A DNA stretch of 64,000 nt, from assembly GCF_900094885.1 (NCBI RefSeq), contig NZ_FMBL01000002.1, forward strand, positions 305,283 through 369,282. Direction: 5' to 3'. This stretch comes from Bifidobacterium commune. Lineage in GTDB: Bacteria; Actinomycetota; Actinomycetes; Actinomycetales; Bifidobacteriaceae. Of this stretch, positions 52,570-63,055 are shown one piece after another (the first letter of the stretch is position 1; each line of letters starts with the position of its first letter). The notes beneath the pieces are model-generated. The model was not told the DNA's origin. It was given only the letters and a program-made list of their open reading frames with translations, and did not search any database. Made by a program: the position numbers and the translations under genes.

Positions 52570-55149
52570 ATGAGCAATGTACTGGAAATCGTGCTGCGCG
52601 ATATTAAACGTTTACTGCGCGTACCAGCGGCGTGGGTGGTCCTGTTCGGGCTCATATTCATCCCACCGCTCTATGCATGGTTCAATATAGCCGGTTTCTG
52701 GAATCCTTACGGTAATACCGAAGGAATCGAAGTGTCCGTAGTCAACAACGACAAAGGCACCGATTCCAAAACCCTCGGCAACATCGATCTGGGCAAGCAG
52801 ATCGTGAAACAACTGAAAAACAACAAGAAACTCGGATGGCGGTTCGATGACGAGTCCGAAGCCATGAGGCGTGTGAAATCAGGCGAGAGCTACGCCGCCA
52901 TCGTCATACCGAAGAATTTCAGCAGCCGCGTCGCGGATATCATCGATGGAGACAACACACAACCCGTTCTCGAATATTACGTCAACGAAAAGGCGAACGC
53001 ACTCGCCTCACGTATGACCGACACCGGTGCATCCACAGTTGACAGCCAGGTCAACGAGACCTTTGTCTCCACGGTAAGCAAAACGATTTCCGGCATTGTC
53101 AACAAAGCAGATGACGACATCCACGCAAAAACGAACACCGCCACCGCCGATACCCTCGCTGATCTCAACAAAGCGCAGCAGTCCATTGCCGATATCCGCA
53201 GCAGCATCACGGACCTTACGACGACACTGAACGATGTGCCGAACAAAACCAAAGCCGCTCAGGACACGCTCAACAAGACCCAAAAAGCCGCTGCAGACAC
53301 TTCGAAACAGCTCAACGACGCTTCAAGCACAATTACCCAGACTCAGGGCACCCTCAATGCGTTCATTAACAACACCGGAGCGAGCCTCGATCAGGGCTCA
53401 GGACTGCTCTCACAAGCAAGCTCGCAGTCCAACATCGCCATCAACTCCATAGCCGCGGGGCTCACAAAGGCCAACGGTGACGCCGGTTCCGCCCTTTCCA
53501 CCGCACAGCAAATAAACAAGGACACCGCCAACCTCATCAACGAACTGGAGTCAGCAGGCCTGCCTGGCAGCGACACCGCCATCGACAATCTGAAACAGCA
53601 AAACAAGACCCTCGGCGACTCAATCAAAGCTCTTACCGACCTCAACACCAATCTTGGCTCGACCACAAACAGCACGGTCAACGCCGCCAACGGCATCAAC
53701 ACGTCAACGCAAACAACGCTGAACAACCTCTCGAATGCCCGCACAACCCTTGGTACCGGTGCTCTGCCGCAACTCAACACCGGACTCAACGGTCTGTCGA
53801 CGGTCGCGGCAACTTCCTCCGCGAATCTGACTTCACAGACCTCGCTGATCACCCAATCCTCCTTGGTGCTCAGCCAACTCAACCAAGCCGCCGACACCAC
53901 AACGAAAGCGCTGGCCGGCACCGACAAGGGACTAGCTGGGCTGCAGGACCACCTATCGACGCTCACCACCGACATCACAGCGCTATCGAATTCGTCAACC
54001 CTTGAAAATTCAGGGTTATTGGCACAGTCCATCGGCGGCGACGGCAAGCTCGATGCCGCCAAAATAGCTGATTTCATGCTTTCGCCCACTGTCCTCGATA
54101 CGAAAGTAGTCTATCCGGTGAGCACATACGGCTCCGGAATGGCGCCGCTGTTTACCAACCTGACGCTTTGGGTAGGCGCGTTCATGCTGGTCGTGCTGTT
54201 GAAGTTGGAAGTGGACGACGAAGGTTTGGAGGGCGACCCGACGCCGGGGCAACGCTACTGGGGCCGTTGGATTCTTCTGGCACTCATCGCCTCGACGCAA
54301 GCTATCGTGACAGTATTGGGCGAACTCATCATTGGCGTGCAATGTCACAATGTTCCGGTATTCATTATTACCGCCATACTCGCCTCGATGGTGTATGTCA
54401 GCATCACCTATGCACTTTCGACGTCGTTCATGCACGTTGGCAAGGCATTGTGCGTTGCGCTCATCATCATCCAGATTCCCGGCTCTTCGGGCATGTACCC
54501 CATCGAAATGATGCCGAAATTCTTCCGCGTCATGTACCCGTTCTTCCCGTTCACCTACTCCATCAACGCGTTGCGCGAGACCATCGCGGGCTTCTACCAT
54601 GCCGATTGGTTCGTCAACATGGGCAAACTGATGATCTTTGCACTCCTGTTCTTCATCCTTGGCCTTGCCGTCAAGCCACACATGGGCAATCTGCGGCGTC
54701 TGGTGGACCGTCAGCTCCAGGCCAGCGACATCATCACCAACGAACCACCGTCGCACAAGAGCCACGAATACCGCCTGACACAAGCCCTGAGCCTGCTCGC
54801 AAACAAAGAGGAATACCGCAAGAGCATCGAAAAGCGCGCGCGCAAATTCGCGCTTCTGTATCCCAAGCTCATGCATGGAGCACTGATTGCCGGCATCGTC
54901 GTTCCGGCGATTATGGCCATCACTTTCTCCCTGACCACCGGCACCAAAGTAGTCGCACTGGCGGCCTGGGTCATCTGGTTCCTAGCCATCATCATCTTCC
55001 TGGTATCCGTCGAATCCATCCGCGACAGCCTTGACAGGCAGGTACGGCTAGGCAATCTCGATGACGATGCCGTACGCACATTGCTTTATGAACGTAAGAA
55101 ACCACGCAAAAAGACCGCGGGCCTACTGAAAAGAGGAGAGGCACGATGA
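52570..55149 (+). CDS. YhgE/Pip-family membrane protein, first of tandem pair
   Basis: 859 residues. N-terminal helix VPAAWVVLFGLIFIPPLYAW and WFNIAGFWNPYGNTEGIEVS are the YhgE/Pip signature. A ~500-residue extracellular region rich in Asn/Thr/Ser/Leu heptads, probably a long coiled-coil stalk, leads to the ABC2-like membrane domain (LFTNLTLWVGAFMLVVLLKL; QIPGSSGMYPIEMMPKFFRV; INALRETIAGFYH). An extra C-terminal cytosolic and two-helix segment extends it. YhgE/Pip relatives serve as phage receptors (Pip, YueB) and as type VII secretion components (EsaA/YueB). The stop overlaps the next ATG. Confidence 0.9.
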   Translation: MSNVLEIVLRDIKRLLRVPAAWVVLFGLIFIPPLYAWFNIAGFWNPYGNTEGIEVSVVNNDKGTDSKTLGNIDLGKQIVKQLKNNKKLGWRFDDESEAMRRVKSGESYAAIVIPKNFSSRVADIIDGDNTQPVLEYYVNEKANALASRMTDTGASTVDSQVNETFVSTVSKTISGIVNKADDDIHAKTNTATADTLADLNKAQQSIADIRSSITDLTTTLNDVPNKTKAAQDTLNKTQKAAADTSKQLNDASSTITQTQGTLNAFINNTGASLDQGSGLLSQASSQSNIAINSIAAGLTKANGDAGSALSTAQQINKDTANLINELESAGLPGSDTAIDNLKQQNKTLGDSIKALTDLNTNLGSTTNSTVNAANGINTSTQTTLNNLSNARTTLGTGALPQLNTGLNGLSTVAATSSANLTSQTSLITQSSLVLSQLNQAADTTTKALAGTDKGLAGLQDHLSTLTTDITALSNSSTLENSGLLAQSIGGDGKLDAAKIADFMLSPTVLDTKVVYPVSTYGSGMAPLFTNLTLWVGAFMLVVLLKLEVDDEGLEGDPTPGQRYWGRWILLALIASTQAIVTVLGELIIGVQCHNVPVFIITAILASMVYVSITYALSTSFMHVGKALCVALIIIQIPGSSGMYPIEMMPKFFRVMYPFFPFTYSINALRETIAGFYHADWFVNMGKLMIFALLFFILGLAVKPHMGNLRRLVDRQLQASDIITNEPPSHKSHEYRLTQALSLLANKEEYRKSIEKRARKFALLYPKLMHGALIAGIVVPAIMAITFSLTTGTKVVALAAWVIWFLAIIIFLVSVESIRDSLDRQVRLGNLDDDAVRTLLYERKKPRKKTAGLLKRGEAR

Positions 55150-57509
55150 GAACGATATGGAAACTCTTCACTGGTGACGTACGACGAATCACCAGCAACA
55201 TCATCTCGATCATCATTCTTATCGGTTTGGTCGTCATCCCTGCGCTGTTCACATGGTTCAACGTTACTGCCAGCTGGGACCCATTCGGAAACACCAAAAA
55301 CCTCAAATTCGCAGTTGCAAGCGTCGACGAGGGCTACACCAGCGACCTCATGCCCGTGAAAACGAAGCTTGGCGACCAGGTCATTGGCCAATTGCGCGCC
55401 AACAGCCAGCTTGACTGGACGTTCACCACCAAGGACAAGGCCATCGAAGGCACGAAAAACGGAACATACTACGCTGCCGTCATCATTCCCAAGGATTTCA
55501 GCCGCAACATGATGACCTTCTTCTCAAACGACGCCAAGCATGCAACACTCGAGTATTACACCAACGAAAAGAAAAATGCCGTCGCGCCCAAGGTAACCGG
55601 CCAGGGAGCGGACAAAATTTCAAAAGAGGTCAACGAGACGTTCGCCCGCACCATCACCAGTACGGCGCTGAGCGTTGCCTCCGGTTTGTCCAAACAACTC
55701 GATTCCTCAAACTCCCGCGACCGCCTGACCTCGTTCAACGGCAACATCAACGATCTGGCGAACCAATTGAGCGAAGCCTCAACGAATGTGGAAACATACG
55801 GCAGCCTCATCGACGTATCGGAAACCCTGCTCGATAGCTCGTCGGCTCTACTGGGCAACGCTTCCAAAGCCGCCGATCAATCCAAAAAGGACTTGAAAAA
55901 TGCGGGAGGCAGCCTCAAAAACGTCTCCAGCTCACTCAACACAGCGATGTCAACACTTTCGACATCGCTGAAGGCCAGCAGCGCCAGTAACGGCTCCATT
56001 GCCGCAGACATCGACAACGCCTTCAACAGTGCGGGCAAATCCTCTGCCGATGCTTCTTCGAGTTTGCGCTCACAAGCGAATGCCGTCGGCAATCAGGCCA
56101 CGCAATATCAGAAAATCCGCGATTTACTGGCAACCCTCCCCGGTATCCCTTCCGAAACACTCAACACCATTGACAGCATCATCACCCGCCAGCAGAAACT
56201 GCAGTCCGCACTGAACACCGCAGCGAACGATCTCGACACCAAAACCGGAGACGCTCAAAAGCAGCATGACCAGATCGTCAGCCTTGCCAACCAATCAAAA
56301 ACGTCAATCGACGGACTTAATACCGATCTTAATAACACGCTTAAGCCCCAAATAACCAGCATCGCTTCGTCGCTTTCCTCTATTTCTGGGGCGCTGACCA
56401 CCGGAACCAACGACCTCAACAGCAGTCTCTCGACGCTCAATGACACGTCCAAGAATGCAAACGACAAACTCAAACTGGCCCGACAGACACTCAGCGACAC
56501 TGCAACGACACTTTCCCAAGCCAGCAGCAGGCTGAGCGCGTTTAGCGAGCAACTCACCACGGCACTGAACAGCAACGACATGGACAAGGTCAAAGAGCTG
56601 CTGTCCAGCAATCCCGACACCCTCGCCGATACCCTCGCCGCGCCGGTAAAATTGCAGCGCAATGCCGTGTTCCCGGTTGAAAGTTTCGGTGCATCACTAA
56701 CGCCGTTCTACACGTTCATTCCGCTGTGGGTCAGTTCGTTGCTGATTGCCTTGACCATTAAAACCGATGTCTCACGTAAAACGCGGCGAGAACTCAGCAT
56801 GGCAAGCACGGATCGGCAACAGCCGCGTAGAAGTGTTGTCCGCAAGATTTCACCATCTGCACCAGCTGCCGAGGCGGCGATGTCAGCCAATGTGTCCGAC
56901 GAAACCGGTGAGATCGACAACGACCTCGCCGATACCCTCCCTCTGCCGCCCATAACAACGGACATGCAATCCGACACCGTTGATGAAACCGAACGTTTCA
57001 TTGATGAGCCCAAGCCTTACCAGCTCTTCTTGGGCCGCTTCGGAATCTTCGCGCTCATCTCACTGCTGCAAAGCACTTTCTCCTGCGCCGGTACGCTGCT
57101 GTTCCTAAGGGTACACGCGGTCCATCCGATGCTCTTCATGCTTACCGGATGGGTTTCCGGTTTGGTCTATGCCTTCGTCATATACACCTTGGTGGCTTGC
57201 TTCGGCACCATCGGCAAGGCTGTGTCCGTCATCATCCTGGTCATGCAGATTTCAGGATCATCGGGAACGTACCCGTTGCAGGTACTGCCCAAGTTTGTGC
57301 AGGTCATCAACCCGTTCCTGCCCGCCTCCCACTCGATACAAGCAGCGCGCGCAGCCATTGCCGGTATCTATCAAGGTGACTTCTGGATTCATCTTGGCAT
57401 TGTGGTGCTTTACGCCGTCATCATGCTTGTCATCGGCCTGATCCTGCCCAAGCCATCGAAGTTCAACGAATGGTTTAGCAATCAGCTTTCCCGCACCAAA
57501 CTGATCTGA
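55146..57509 (+). CDS. YhgE/Pip-family membrane protein, second of tandem pair
   Basis: 787 residues, ATG overlapping the previous stop. MRTIWKLFTGDVRRITSNII, then LVVIPALFTWFNVTASWDPF (signature), a long helical extracellular stalk, and the membrane domain (FYTFIPLWVSSLLIALTIKT; QISGSSGTYPLQVLPKFVQV; HSIQAARAAIAGIYQGDFWI). A ~75-residue acidic, Pro/Ser-rich loop between the first two C-terminal helices (residues ~545-620) distinguishes it from its neighbour. The pair probably forms a heteromeric stalked complex. Confidence 0.9.
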   Translation: MRTIWKLFTGDVRRITSNIISIIILIGLVVIPALFTWFNVTASWDPFGNTKNLKFAVASVDEGYTSDLMPVKTKLGDQVIGQLRANSQLDWTFTTKDKAIEGTKNGTYYAAVIIPKDFSRNMMTFFSNDAKHATLEYYTNEKKNAVAPKVTGQGADKISKEVNETFARTITSTALSVASGLSKQLDSSNSRDRLTSFNGNINDLANQLSEASTNVETYGSLIDVSETLLDSSSALLGNASKAADQSKKDLKNAGGSLKNVSSSLNTAMSTLSTSLKASSASNGSIAADIDNAFNSAGKSSADASSSLRSQANAVGNQATQYQKIRDLLATLPGIPSETLNTIDSIITRQQKLQSALNTAANDLDTKTGDAQKQHDQIVSLANQSKTSIDGLNTDLNNTLKPQITSIASSLSSISGALTTGTNDLNSSLSTLNDTSKNANDKLKLARQTLSDTATTLSQASSRLSAFSEQLTTALNSNDMDKVKELLSSNPDTLADTLAAPVKLQRNAVFPVESFGASLTPFYTFIPLWVSSLLIALTIKTDVSRKTRRELSMASTDRQQPRRSVVRKISPSAPAAEAAMSANVSDETGEIDNDLADTLPLPPITTDMQSDTVDETERFIDEPKPYQLFLGRFGIFALISLLQSTFSCAGTLLFLRVHAVHPMLFMLTGWVSGLVYAFVIYTLVACFGTIGKAVSVIILVMQISGSSGTYPLQVLPKFVQVINPFLPASHSIQAARAAIAGIYQGDFWIHLGIVVLYAVIMLVIGLILPKPSKFNEWFSNQLSRTKLI

Positions 57510-57551
57510 CCTGAACCGGCATACGAGCACATCAGCGACAAGCATTCTCGC

Positions 57552-58346
57552 TTATCCCTTGACCTTGGCGGCCTTGGTTGGATCCGCAAATGGAATCGGG
57601 GCGTCACCTTGCCTCTGCGCACCTTCAACCTGCGCACCGGTGGAAGCCGGCCTGCCTCCCGCAGCTTCATAAGCCGCGCGCGCATCCTCGTCATTCCAAC
57701 GCTCGCCAACCAATACGCCGTGGTTGAGCATGATCTCACGCTCTGCACACGAAGCCACCAGCGCATCGTGCGTCACCACGATGATGGTCGTTCCTTGTTC
57801 GTGTAGCTCACGGAACAGGTCAAGTACGATCTTCTCATTTTTCTCATCCAGATTGCCGGTAGGTTCATCAGCGAGAATGAGCTTGGGGTGGTTGATAAGC
57901 GCGCGGGCGATGCACACGCGCTGCTGCTCGCCGCCGGAAAGTTCGCTCGGCAAATGCTTCGCACGATCCTTGAGACCCACATGGTCAAGCGCTTCAAGAG
58001 CTTCTTTCTCATCCACCACCGAATGGTAGTACTGCGCCACCATCACGTTTTCCACTGCCGTAAGATGCGGCACCAAATAGAATTTCTGAAAAACAAGTCC
58101 AACAACGCTCTTACGGACATCGGCCAGCTGCGAAGCGTTCAAATCATTGAGCTCACGGTCTTCAAGACTCACCGAACCTTTGGAAGGGGAGTCCATGCAC
58201 CCGATAATGTTCATCAGCGTCGTCTTGCCGGAACCCGACGAACCAACGATGGCAAGCCACTGGCCTGACGGCACACTTAGGCTGAGGTCGTCAACGGCAT
58301 GAAGTTCGCCGTAAATCTTTGAAATATGATCAAGTTCGAGCAGCAT
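57552..58346 (-). CDS. ABC transporter ATPase (LolD/MacB type)
   Basis: 264 residues from ATG 58346 with AAAGGAGCGG upstream. Intact motifs: Walker [15 protein letters not shown]-loop [20 protein letters not shown], signature [15 protein letters not shown], Walker [16 protein letters not shown], switch [11 protein letters not shown] ~35-residue Ala/Gly/Pro-rich tail ends the protein. It lies downstream of two FtsX-like permeases, a DUF2318 protein and a P19-like lipoprotein, so it probably powers that metal-uptake system. Confidence 0.93.
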   Translation of the reverse strand: MLLELDHISKIYGELHAVDDLSLSVPSGQWLAIVGSSGSGKTTLMNIIGCMDSPSKGSVSLEDRELNDLNASQLADVRKSVVGLVFQKFYLVPHLTAVENVMVAQYYHSVVDEKEALEALDHVGLKDRAKHLPSELSGGEQQRVCIARALINHPKLILADEPTGNLDEKNEKIVLDLFRELHEQGTTIIVVTHDALVASCAEREIMLNHGVLVGERWNDEDARAAYEAAGGRPASTGAQVEGAQRQGDAPIPFADPTKAAKVKG

Positions 58347-58476
58347 GGCCGCTCCTTTCACTAAGTAATTCGTTCTATACCGCCGCGTTCTCAGCGCCGG
58401 CTTTCACCAAAAATCCGTTGCTTCACAGATCGGGCTCCCACATTCACTACCATCGTTTTCTGCGCGTACGCCATGC

Positions 58477-60276
58477 TTATTCCTCTCGCAACACAACGGC
58501 AGGGTCGATGCGCGTCGCATGTCGCACGGGCAGCAAGGAAGCAAGCACGGCAACCAAAGTGCTCACCAGCACAGAGGCGAGCGCCAACGGCCAATTCATC
58601 GCCAGGTTCTGACCGAAGACCGAAGAGCTGAGCGCATTGGCAAGCACGTAGCCGATCACGGTTCCGACCACACCGCCAATCAACCCGTAAAGCGCCGCTT
58701 CGGCGGTGAATTCCACGGCAATATCCCGCGACGGCGCACCGAGCGCCTTACGTAGGCCAATTTCATTGCGTCGCTGCGAGACAATGGAGGAAATCGTGGT
58801 TCCGACACCGACAAGCGTCAGCACGAGCACCACCACACTCACAATCCAGAACAGCGTCTGCAGCATAGTGATGATACGAACATTGGAGGCCGTCATTTTC
58901 GTTACCTTCTGCGCTTTAGCACCAAGCGAGGTATTGGCGTTGATTCGCTTAACCAGATCGCTCAGACCGTCATCCGTGGCATCAACAGAGAATTCGACCA
59001 CATCGGCCCCGCGCTGGAAACCGGTGAGCTTAGCAACGTCCTGGTTGATTGCGTAGACCATGTCATCCTCACTGCCGCCGGTGTCAACGATGCCGTCGAC
59101 ACGGAATTCCATTCCACCCGCATTGGGAGCCGTCGGCTTCCATTCGGCGAGATGAACGGAACCGGAAGTAGTGGTGGACATCTTCATGCCCGACATCTGG
59201 TGACCATCTTTCATCGATGACATCGAGTCCAAGGCATCGCCCAGGTTATCTTTGCCACCGTCGGAGCCTCCCGACCCCTGCTTCCCGTCGTGGTTCATGG
59301 AACCGGACATATCCATGCCCTTCATGTTGGACATGTCATGACCCGACGAATGACCATCCGAAGATTGGCTCGAGCCGTTGCCCATACCATCGGCCGAGCC
59401 GCCGTCAGTTTCGTGATGGCCTGTGGAGCCTTCTGCACCCTTGTTCTTGCAGCAATCAGACATGGCCCCATCATCACCGGATTCGCTGTCGCCAGAACCG
59501 TCGCTCTCATCCGTTTGGCCGGACACACTTTTAGCGGGACTGTATTTGATTGTGATGGTCGAACCGATCTTTGCATCGAGTTTCGTTGCAGCATCGCGAC
59601 CGAGAATCACCCCACCTTCGGAAGGCCACTCACCTTCCACACTCCAATGATGATTCAGTACCTTTACATCGCGCGGATTAATGCCTGCGACCACGAAAGG
59701 CAGCGAATTGATGCGCGTATTCTCGTACCGGTACGTCGCCGAATGCTCCATTCCGGCACCGGTCACTACCTCATCAAGCTCTCCGACCGCTTTGGCTCCG
59801 AAACCCGAACCCGAGTCGGACTGATCACTCTGCCCCTTGTGGTCCATATCGCTTATATGGCCCGCTTCACCGTCGTCACCGTGATCACCATGCTTGGCCG
59901 AACCGTCAGCCTTCTGTCCATGAGTCGTCCGATGAGTCGGTGTAATGATGAGATTGGCGCCATATGAACGCATCTGTTCGTTCATCTGCTGCGGTACGGC
60001 GACACATATGGCCGCCAGGCAGAACAGCGTAGCCGCACCCACCAGCGATGCCACAACAGCCATCATCGCCCGCGAGCGCCGCTCGAACACCGCACTGAAC
60101 AGCATCCGGAAGAACATGCGTCGATTGGTCATCGGACGCCCCGTAAATGTGGCAGCCCCATCCGTGGCATCCTGTCCGCGTCCGGCATCTGCGGTGCCCT
60201 TGCCCTTACGGTCGACGGCGTGCTCAATGTTGCCATCAGCGGTCTTACCGCCCTTCCCAGGTGTCAATCCACTCAC
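58477..60276 (-). CDS. FtsX/MacB-like permease with Met/His-rich loop
   Basis: 599 residues from GTG 60276 (AAAGGAGG upstream). One N-terminal helix (MMAVVASLVGAATLFCLAAI) and three C-terminal ones (IITMLQTLFWIVSVVVLVLT; LYGLIGGVVGTVIGYVLANA; LALASVLVSTLVAVLASLLP). The extracytoplasmic domain is interrupted by a low-complexity insert encoded around nt 59150-59520. The insert contains SDCCKNKG, HDMSNMKGMDMSGSMNHDG and MSSMKDGHQMSGMKMS, a strongly Met/His/Asp-rich stretch able to bind soft metals. A second short His/Asp-rich stretch occurs earlier (KHGDHGDDGEAGH). It is probably co-transported with the other permease and the ATPase. Confidence 0.85.
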   Translation of the reverse strand: MSGLTPGKGGKTADGNIEHAVDRKGKGTADAGRGQDATDGAATFTGRPMTNRRMFFRMLFSAVFERRSRAMMAVVASLVGAATLFCLAAICVAVPQQMNEQMRSYGANLIITPTHRTTHGQKADGSAKHGDHGDDGEAGHISDMDHKGQSDQSDSGSGFGAKAVGELDEVVTGAGMEHSATYRYENTRINSLPFVVAGINPRDVKVLNHHWSVEGEWPSEGGVILGRDAATKLDAKIGSTITIKYSPAKSVSGQTDESDGSGDSESGDDGAMSDCCKNKGAEGSTGHHETDGGSADGMGNGSSQSSDGHSSGHDMSNMKGMDMSGSMNHDGKQGSGGSDGGKDNLGDALDSMSSMKDGHQMSGMKMSTTTSGSVHLAEWKPTAPNAGGMEFRVDGIVDTGGSEDDMVYAINQDVAKLTGFQRGADVVEFSVDATDDGLSDLVKRINANTSLGAKAQKVTKMTASNVRIITMLQTLFWIVSVVVLVLTLVGVGTTISSIVSQRRNEIGLRKALGAPSRDIAVEFTAEAALYGLIGGVVGTVIGYVLANALSSSVFGQNLAMNWPLALASVLVSTLVAVLASLLPVRHATRIDPAVVLREE

Positions 60277-60396
60277 TCCATCCTCCTTTCGGTCTTTCGA
60301 CGTTCCAGGTGGGAGCCTGCGCTCGTTGCACACCTGCACATCTTGCCGTTTTCATTCGTTGCCGTTGCCGAACGCCCTTGTTCACGTCCGTTTCGA

Positions 60397-61767
60397 TCAG
60401 CGACCATGCAGCACCTCCGCAGGACGAAGACGCAGAATCGAACGAATCGAGGAGAAGGATGCGAGCAGAATAGTTACTGCCAGCAGCACATACACCAACA
60501 CGAATACCATCGGCCTCATCACCACGCCAGAGCCAAACACAACATGCCCGATAACCTGTGCAAGCAGTGAACCCAAACCGGCACCCACCAGGCCACCGAC
60601 CAACGAAACAACCGCCGTTTCCGCAAGTATCAGCCTCGAAACTGCACCATCAGTGGCACCGACCGCCTTAAGCAACGCCAGTTCCGAGTCACGCTCCCCG
60701 ATCGAGGAAGCCATAAGATTGGCCACCGCAATCGCAGCGGAAATCAAGCTCAGGACGGTCATCAGTATCATCACAGCCTGGGTTTTGCGCAACACATCGC
60801 CCTGCAACACCGCCACCTGTCGAACCTGCTTGGCCACCGCACCAGGCATGACCTCTTCAATCTGGTATGCGATTGATGAGGGGTAGGCCGTGCAGTACCA
60901 GGTCTCCCATTCCTCTTGGCTCAACGCCGTGGGATCACGCTCGGCCTTGCGAGCGAGGTCGTTCTCCGGTGTCGTCAGAGCCTTGACTTCGACCTTATTG
61001 ATGGAATCGGGAAGGTTGGCCAGGCGCTGTGCAGACCACGAAGGGATATATACGGTGTTGTTGTCGCTGTCACCGGATTCAAAAATTCCGACTATTCGCA
61101 CGCGCTGGCTGCGCTGTTTTCCATCAACCGCGACTTTGGATATCGTAACGGTCTGCCCGATCTTCACATGAGCGAAACCCGCCAGATCCTTGCCCATCAT
61201 TGCCTGGGCAACGTCACCTTCGTTCCCGGCAGCGGCAGAGCCCGGTACTTTACCCGTTCCCGACGCCCCAGAGCCATCCTTGGCCCAATCGCCATCGACC
61301 TTCCACCAAGAACGCATGCCCTTGACTCCTGCGACAGCAGTCTCTCCGGTAGACAGCGGTACCTTCTTGTTGAACCACGTTCCAACCACCGGCACACTAC
61401 GTCCGTCGATCGTCGCGTTGACGTTGAGCTTCGGCGCAAAATCAGTGATGTTGAACGCCCAGAACGTCGTCTTGATGCTCGGTACGTCCGATTCCTTGAG
61501 CAACGCGGTCGGGTCCGAGTTCTCCTCAGCATCGTCGGTGTCCGCAGTGTTATACAGCTCGGAAACAACCGCCTCAGCCTTGGGACGGACCACAATGTTC
61601 GATCCGTAGGTCGACAACTCAGCGTTGAGCTTGTCGCCCACATCGAAGACGACGCCCAGCATCGCCACACAAATCGTGGACGAGAGACATACCGTTACCG
61701 CAACCAGTAGTCGACGCCTGAACTGGCGTGAAAACGAGCGAAATACCATTCGTAGCAGAAACATCAT
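60397..61767 (-). CDS. FtsX/MacB-like permease
   Basis: 456 residues from ATG 61767 (MMFLLRMVFRSFSRQFRRRL), 13 nt after the DUF2318 stop. One N-terminal helix (LVAVTVCLSSTICVAMLGVV), a ~250-residue external domain, and three terminal helices (ILMTVLSLISAAIAVANLMA; ILAETAVVSLVGGLVGAGLG; VFVLVYVLLAVTILLASF). SSIGERDSELALLKAVGATD is the conserved FtsX coupling loop. Forms a permease pair with the next gene after a 120-nt gap. Confidence 0.88.
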   Translation of the reverse strand: MMFLLRMVFRSFSRQFRRRLLVAVTVCLSSTICVAMLGVVFDVGDKLNAELSTYGSNIVVRPKAEAVVSELYNTADTDDAEENSDPTALLKESDVPSIKTTFWAFNITDFAPKLNVNATIDGRSVPVVGTWFNKKVPLSTGETAVAGVKGMRSWWKVDGDWAKDGSGASGTGKVPGSAAAGNEGDVAQAMMGKDLAGFAHVKIGQTVTISKVAVDGKQRSQRVRIVGIFESGDSDNNTVYIPSWSAQRLANLPDSINKVEVKALTTPENDLARKAERDPTALSQEEWETWYCTAYPSSIAYQIEEVMPGAVAKQVRQVAVLQGDVLRKTQAVMILMTVLSLISAAIAVANLMASSIGERDSELALLKAVGATDGAVSRLILAETAVVSLVGGLVGAGLGSLLAQVIGHVVFGSGVVMRPMVFVLVYVLLAVTILLASFSSIRSILRLRPAEVLHGR

Positions 61768-61780
61768 GCGACCTCTATCC

Positions 61781-63055
61781 TTATTCCTTGAAGTGCGACG
61801 AGAGCGCATCGAGATCCGAGGTCTGGATTGTAATCTTTCCATGCGAAGCCTCGAATGGGAACGGTATGGGGTTGCAACCACCGTTGAAACCGATGGTAGC
61901 CACGTTCATCTCCACGGCACAACGTTTGCAGATGATCTTGCCGTCCTTCTCGTAGTAACCGGCATCGCCACAGGTCATGCATGCATCAAGGCCGACACCG
62001 TAGGAACCGCCGTTCTTCTTGATGATGATGAAGCGCATCACTGTGCCGTCCTTGGCCTTGTACTCGAAACGATGCAGATGGCCATCGTCCACCTTGTTAA
62101 ACTCAATAGTCGCGACACCGTTGTGCTGCGAATATCCTTCGGGTGGAGAAAGCGTGGGCTGCTCGTGAATTTTGGCGATACCGGCGGTCAAGGCAAACGT
62201 CACCGCGACCATAACAATCAGACTCCACGCTCCTGCGGCTTTCGCACGACGTCGGAACGCCTTGTGTTCGCGCACAACCGCACCATTGGATCCAGCCAGC
62301 GGCGCACGGAATCCAGCGACAATCGAGGAAGCAGCCGGAATGGCAAATACCAGCACCGAAGCGATAACAAGTTTCGTGTTGTTGTTGGCGGCAACGATGA
62401 GCAGCTGAAAAACGGATCCGTGGAATTGCACGATCATCAAGGACATCAGCAGCGAGCACAGCTGGGTGAGATGGCGTACCAACAGGATAAGCATCATCAG
62501 TAGGGATGCCACAAGGAAGCTGCCACGGACCGCCGTGGTCCGCATGGTACGGAATATGGCCGCGACCAGAACAGCGGCACCAACACCGAGAACGAACCCA
62601 AGCGTGCGCAACAGCATTTTGGAAGTAAAGGGCGATTCACCTGTTTCCACAAAGCTTGTCAACTGCATAAAAACATCTTGTGAAGCAAAAAACGTGGTAA
62701 GCGCGATACCGATTGCACCAACGGCATTGGCGGCATGCAGCCAAACCGTATAACGACGCCAGTTACGCACCAACCGGGTTGAGCCGATCATCGCGACCAC
62801 GATGAGCAAATCGCAGACCACACAGCCGATAAGCACCGGCAGATTAACCACGGAACGTCTATTGACTATTACCATTACACGCAGCACTGTGAATACCAGC
62901 GCCGCCCCAAGGCCAATCAACAAACCATACAACCGCCACCGTCGGCTGAAAGGCATATCACGCCCCTCACCCACACCAAGCAGCACGCTCAGAGTCATTA
63001 CGAGCAGGGCAGGCGCCAACATCCCGGGTAGCGCCCCAACAAATTCCTCGAGCAT
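61781..63055 (-). CDS. DUF2318-type Fe-S-containing membrane protein
   Basis: 424 residues: about nine hydrophobic segments (LPGMLAPALLVMTLSVLLGV onward), then a C-terminal DUF2318 domain. That domain has DGTVMRFIIIKKNGGSYGVG, DACMTCGDAGYYEKDGKIIC, KRCAVEMNVATIGFNGGCNP. The two CxxC pairs plus the NGGCNPIP cysteine suit metal or Fe-S binding. In many actinobacteria and proteobacteria this protein sits beside P19 and FTR1-type iron permeases and is thought to handle electrons or iron during uptake. Confidence 0.9.
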   Translation of the reverse strand: MLEEFVGALPGMLAPALLVMTLSVLLGVGEGRDMPFSRRWRLYGLLIGLGAALVFTVLRVMVIVNRRSVVNLPVLIGCVVCDLLIVVAMIGSTRLVRNWRRYTVWLHAANAVGAIGIALTTFFASQDVFMQLTSFVETGESPFTSKMLLRTLGFVLGVGAAVLVAAIFRTMRTTAVRGSFLVASLLMMLILLVRHLTQLCSLLMSLMIVQFHGSVFQLLIVAANNNTKLVIASVLVFAIPAASSIVAGFRAPLAGSNGAVVREHKAFRRRAKAAGAWSLIVMVAVTFALTAGIAKIHEQPTLSPPEGYSQHNGVATIEFNKVDDGHLHRFEYKAKDGTVMRFIIIKKNGGSYGVGLDACMTCGDAGYYEKDGKIICKRCAVEMNVATIGFNGGCNPIPFPFEASHGKITIQTSDLDALSSHFKE

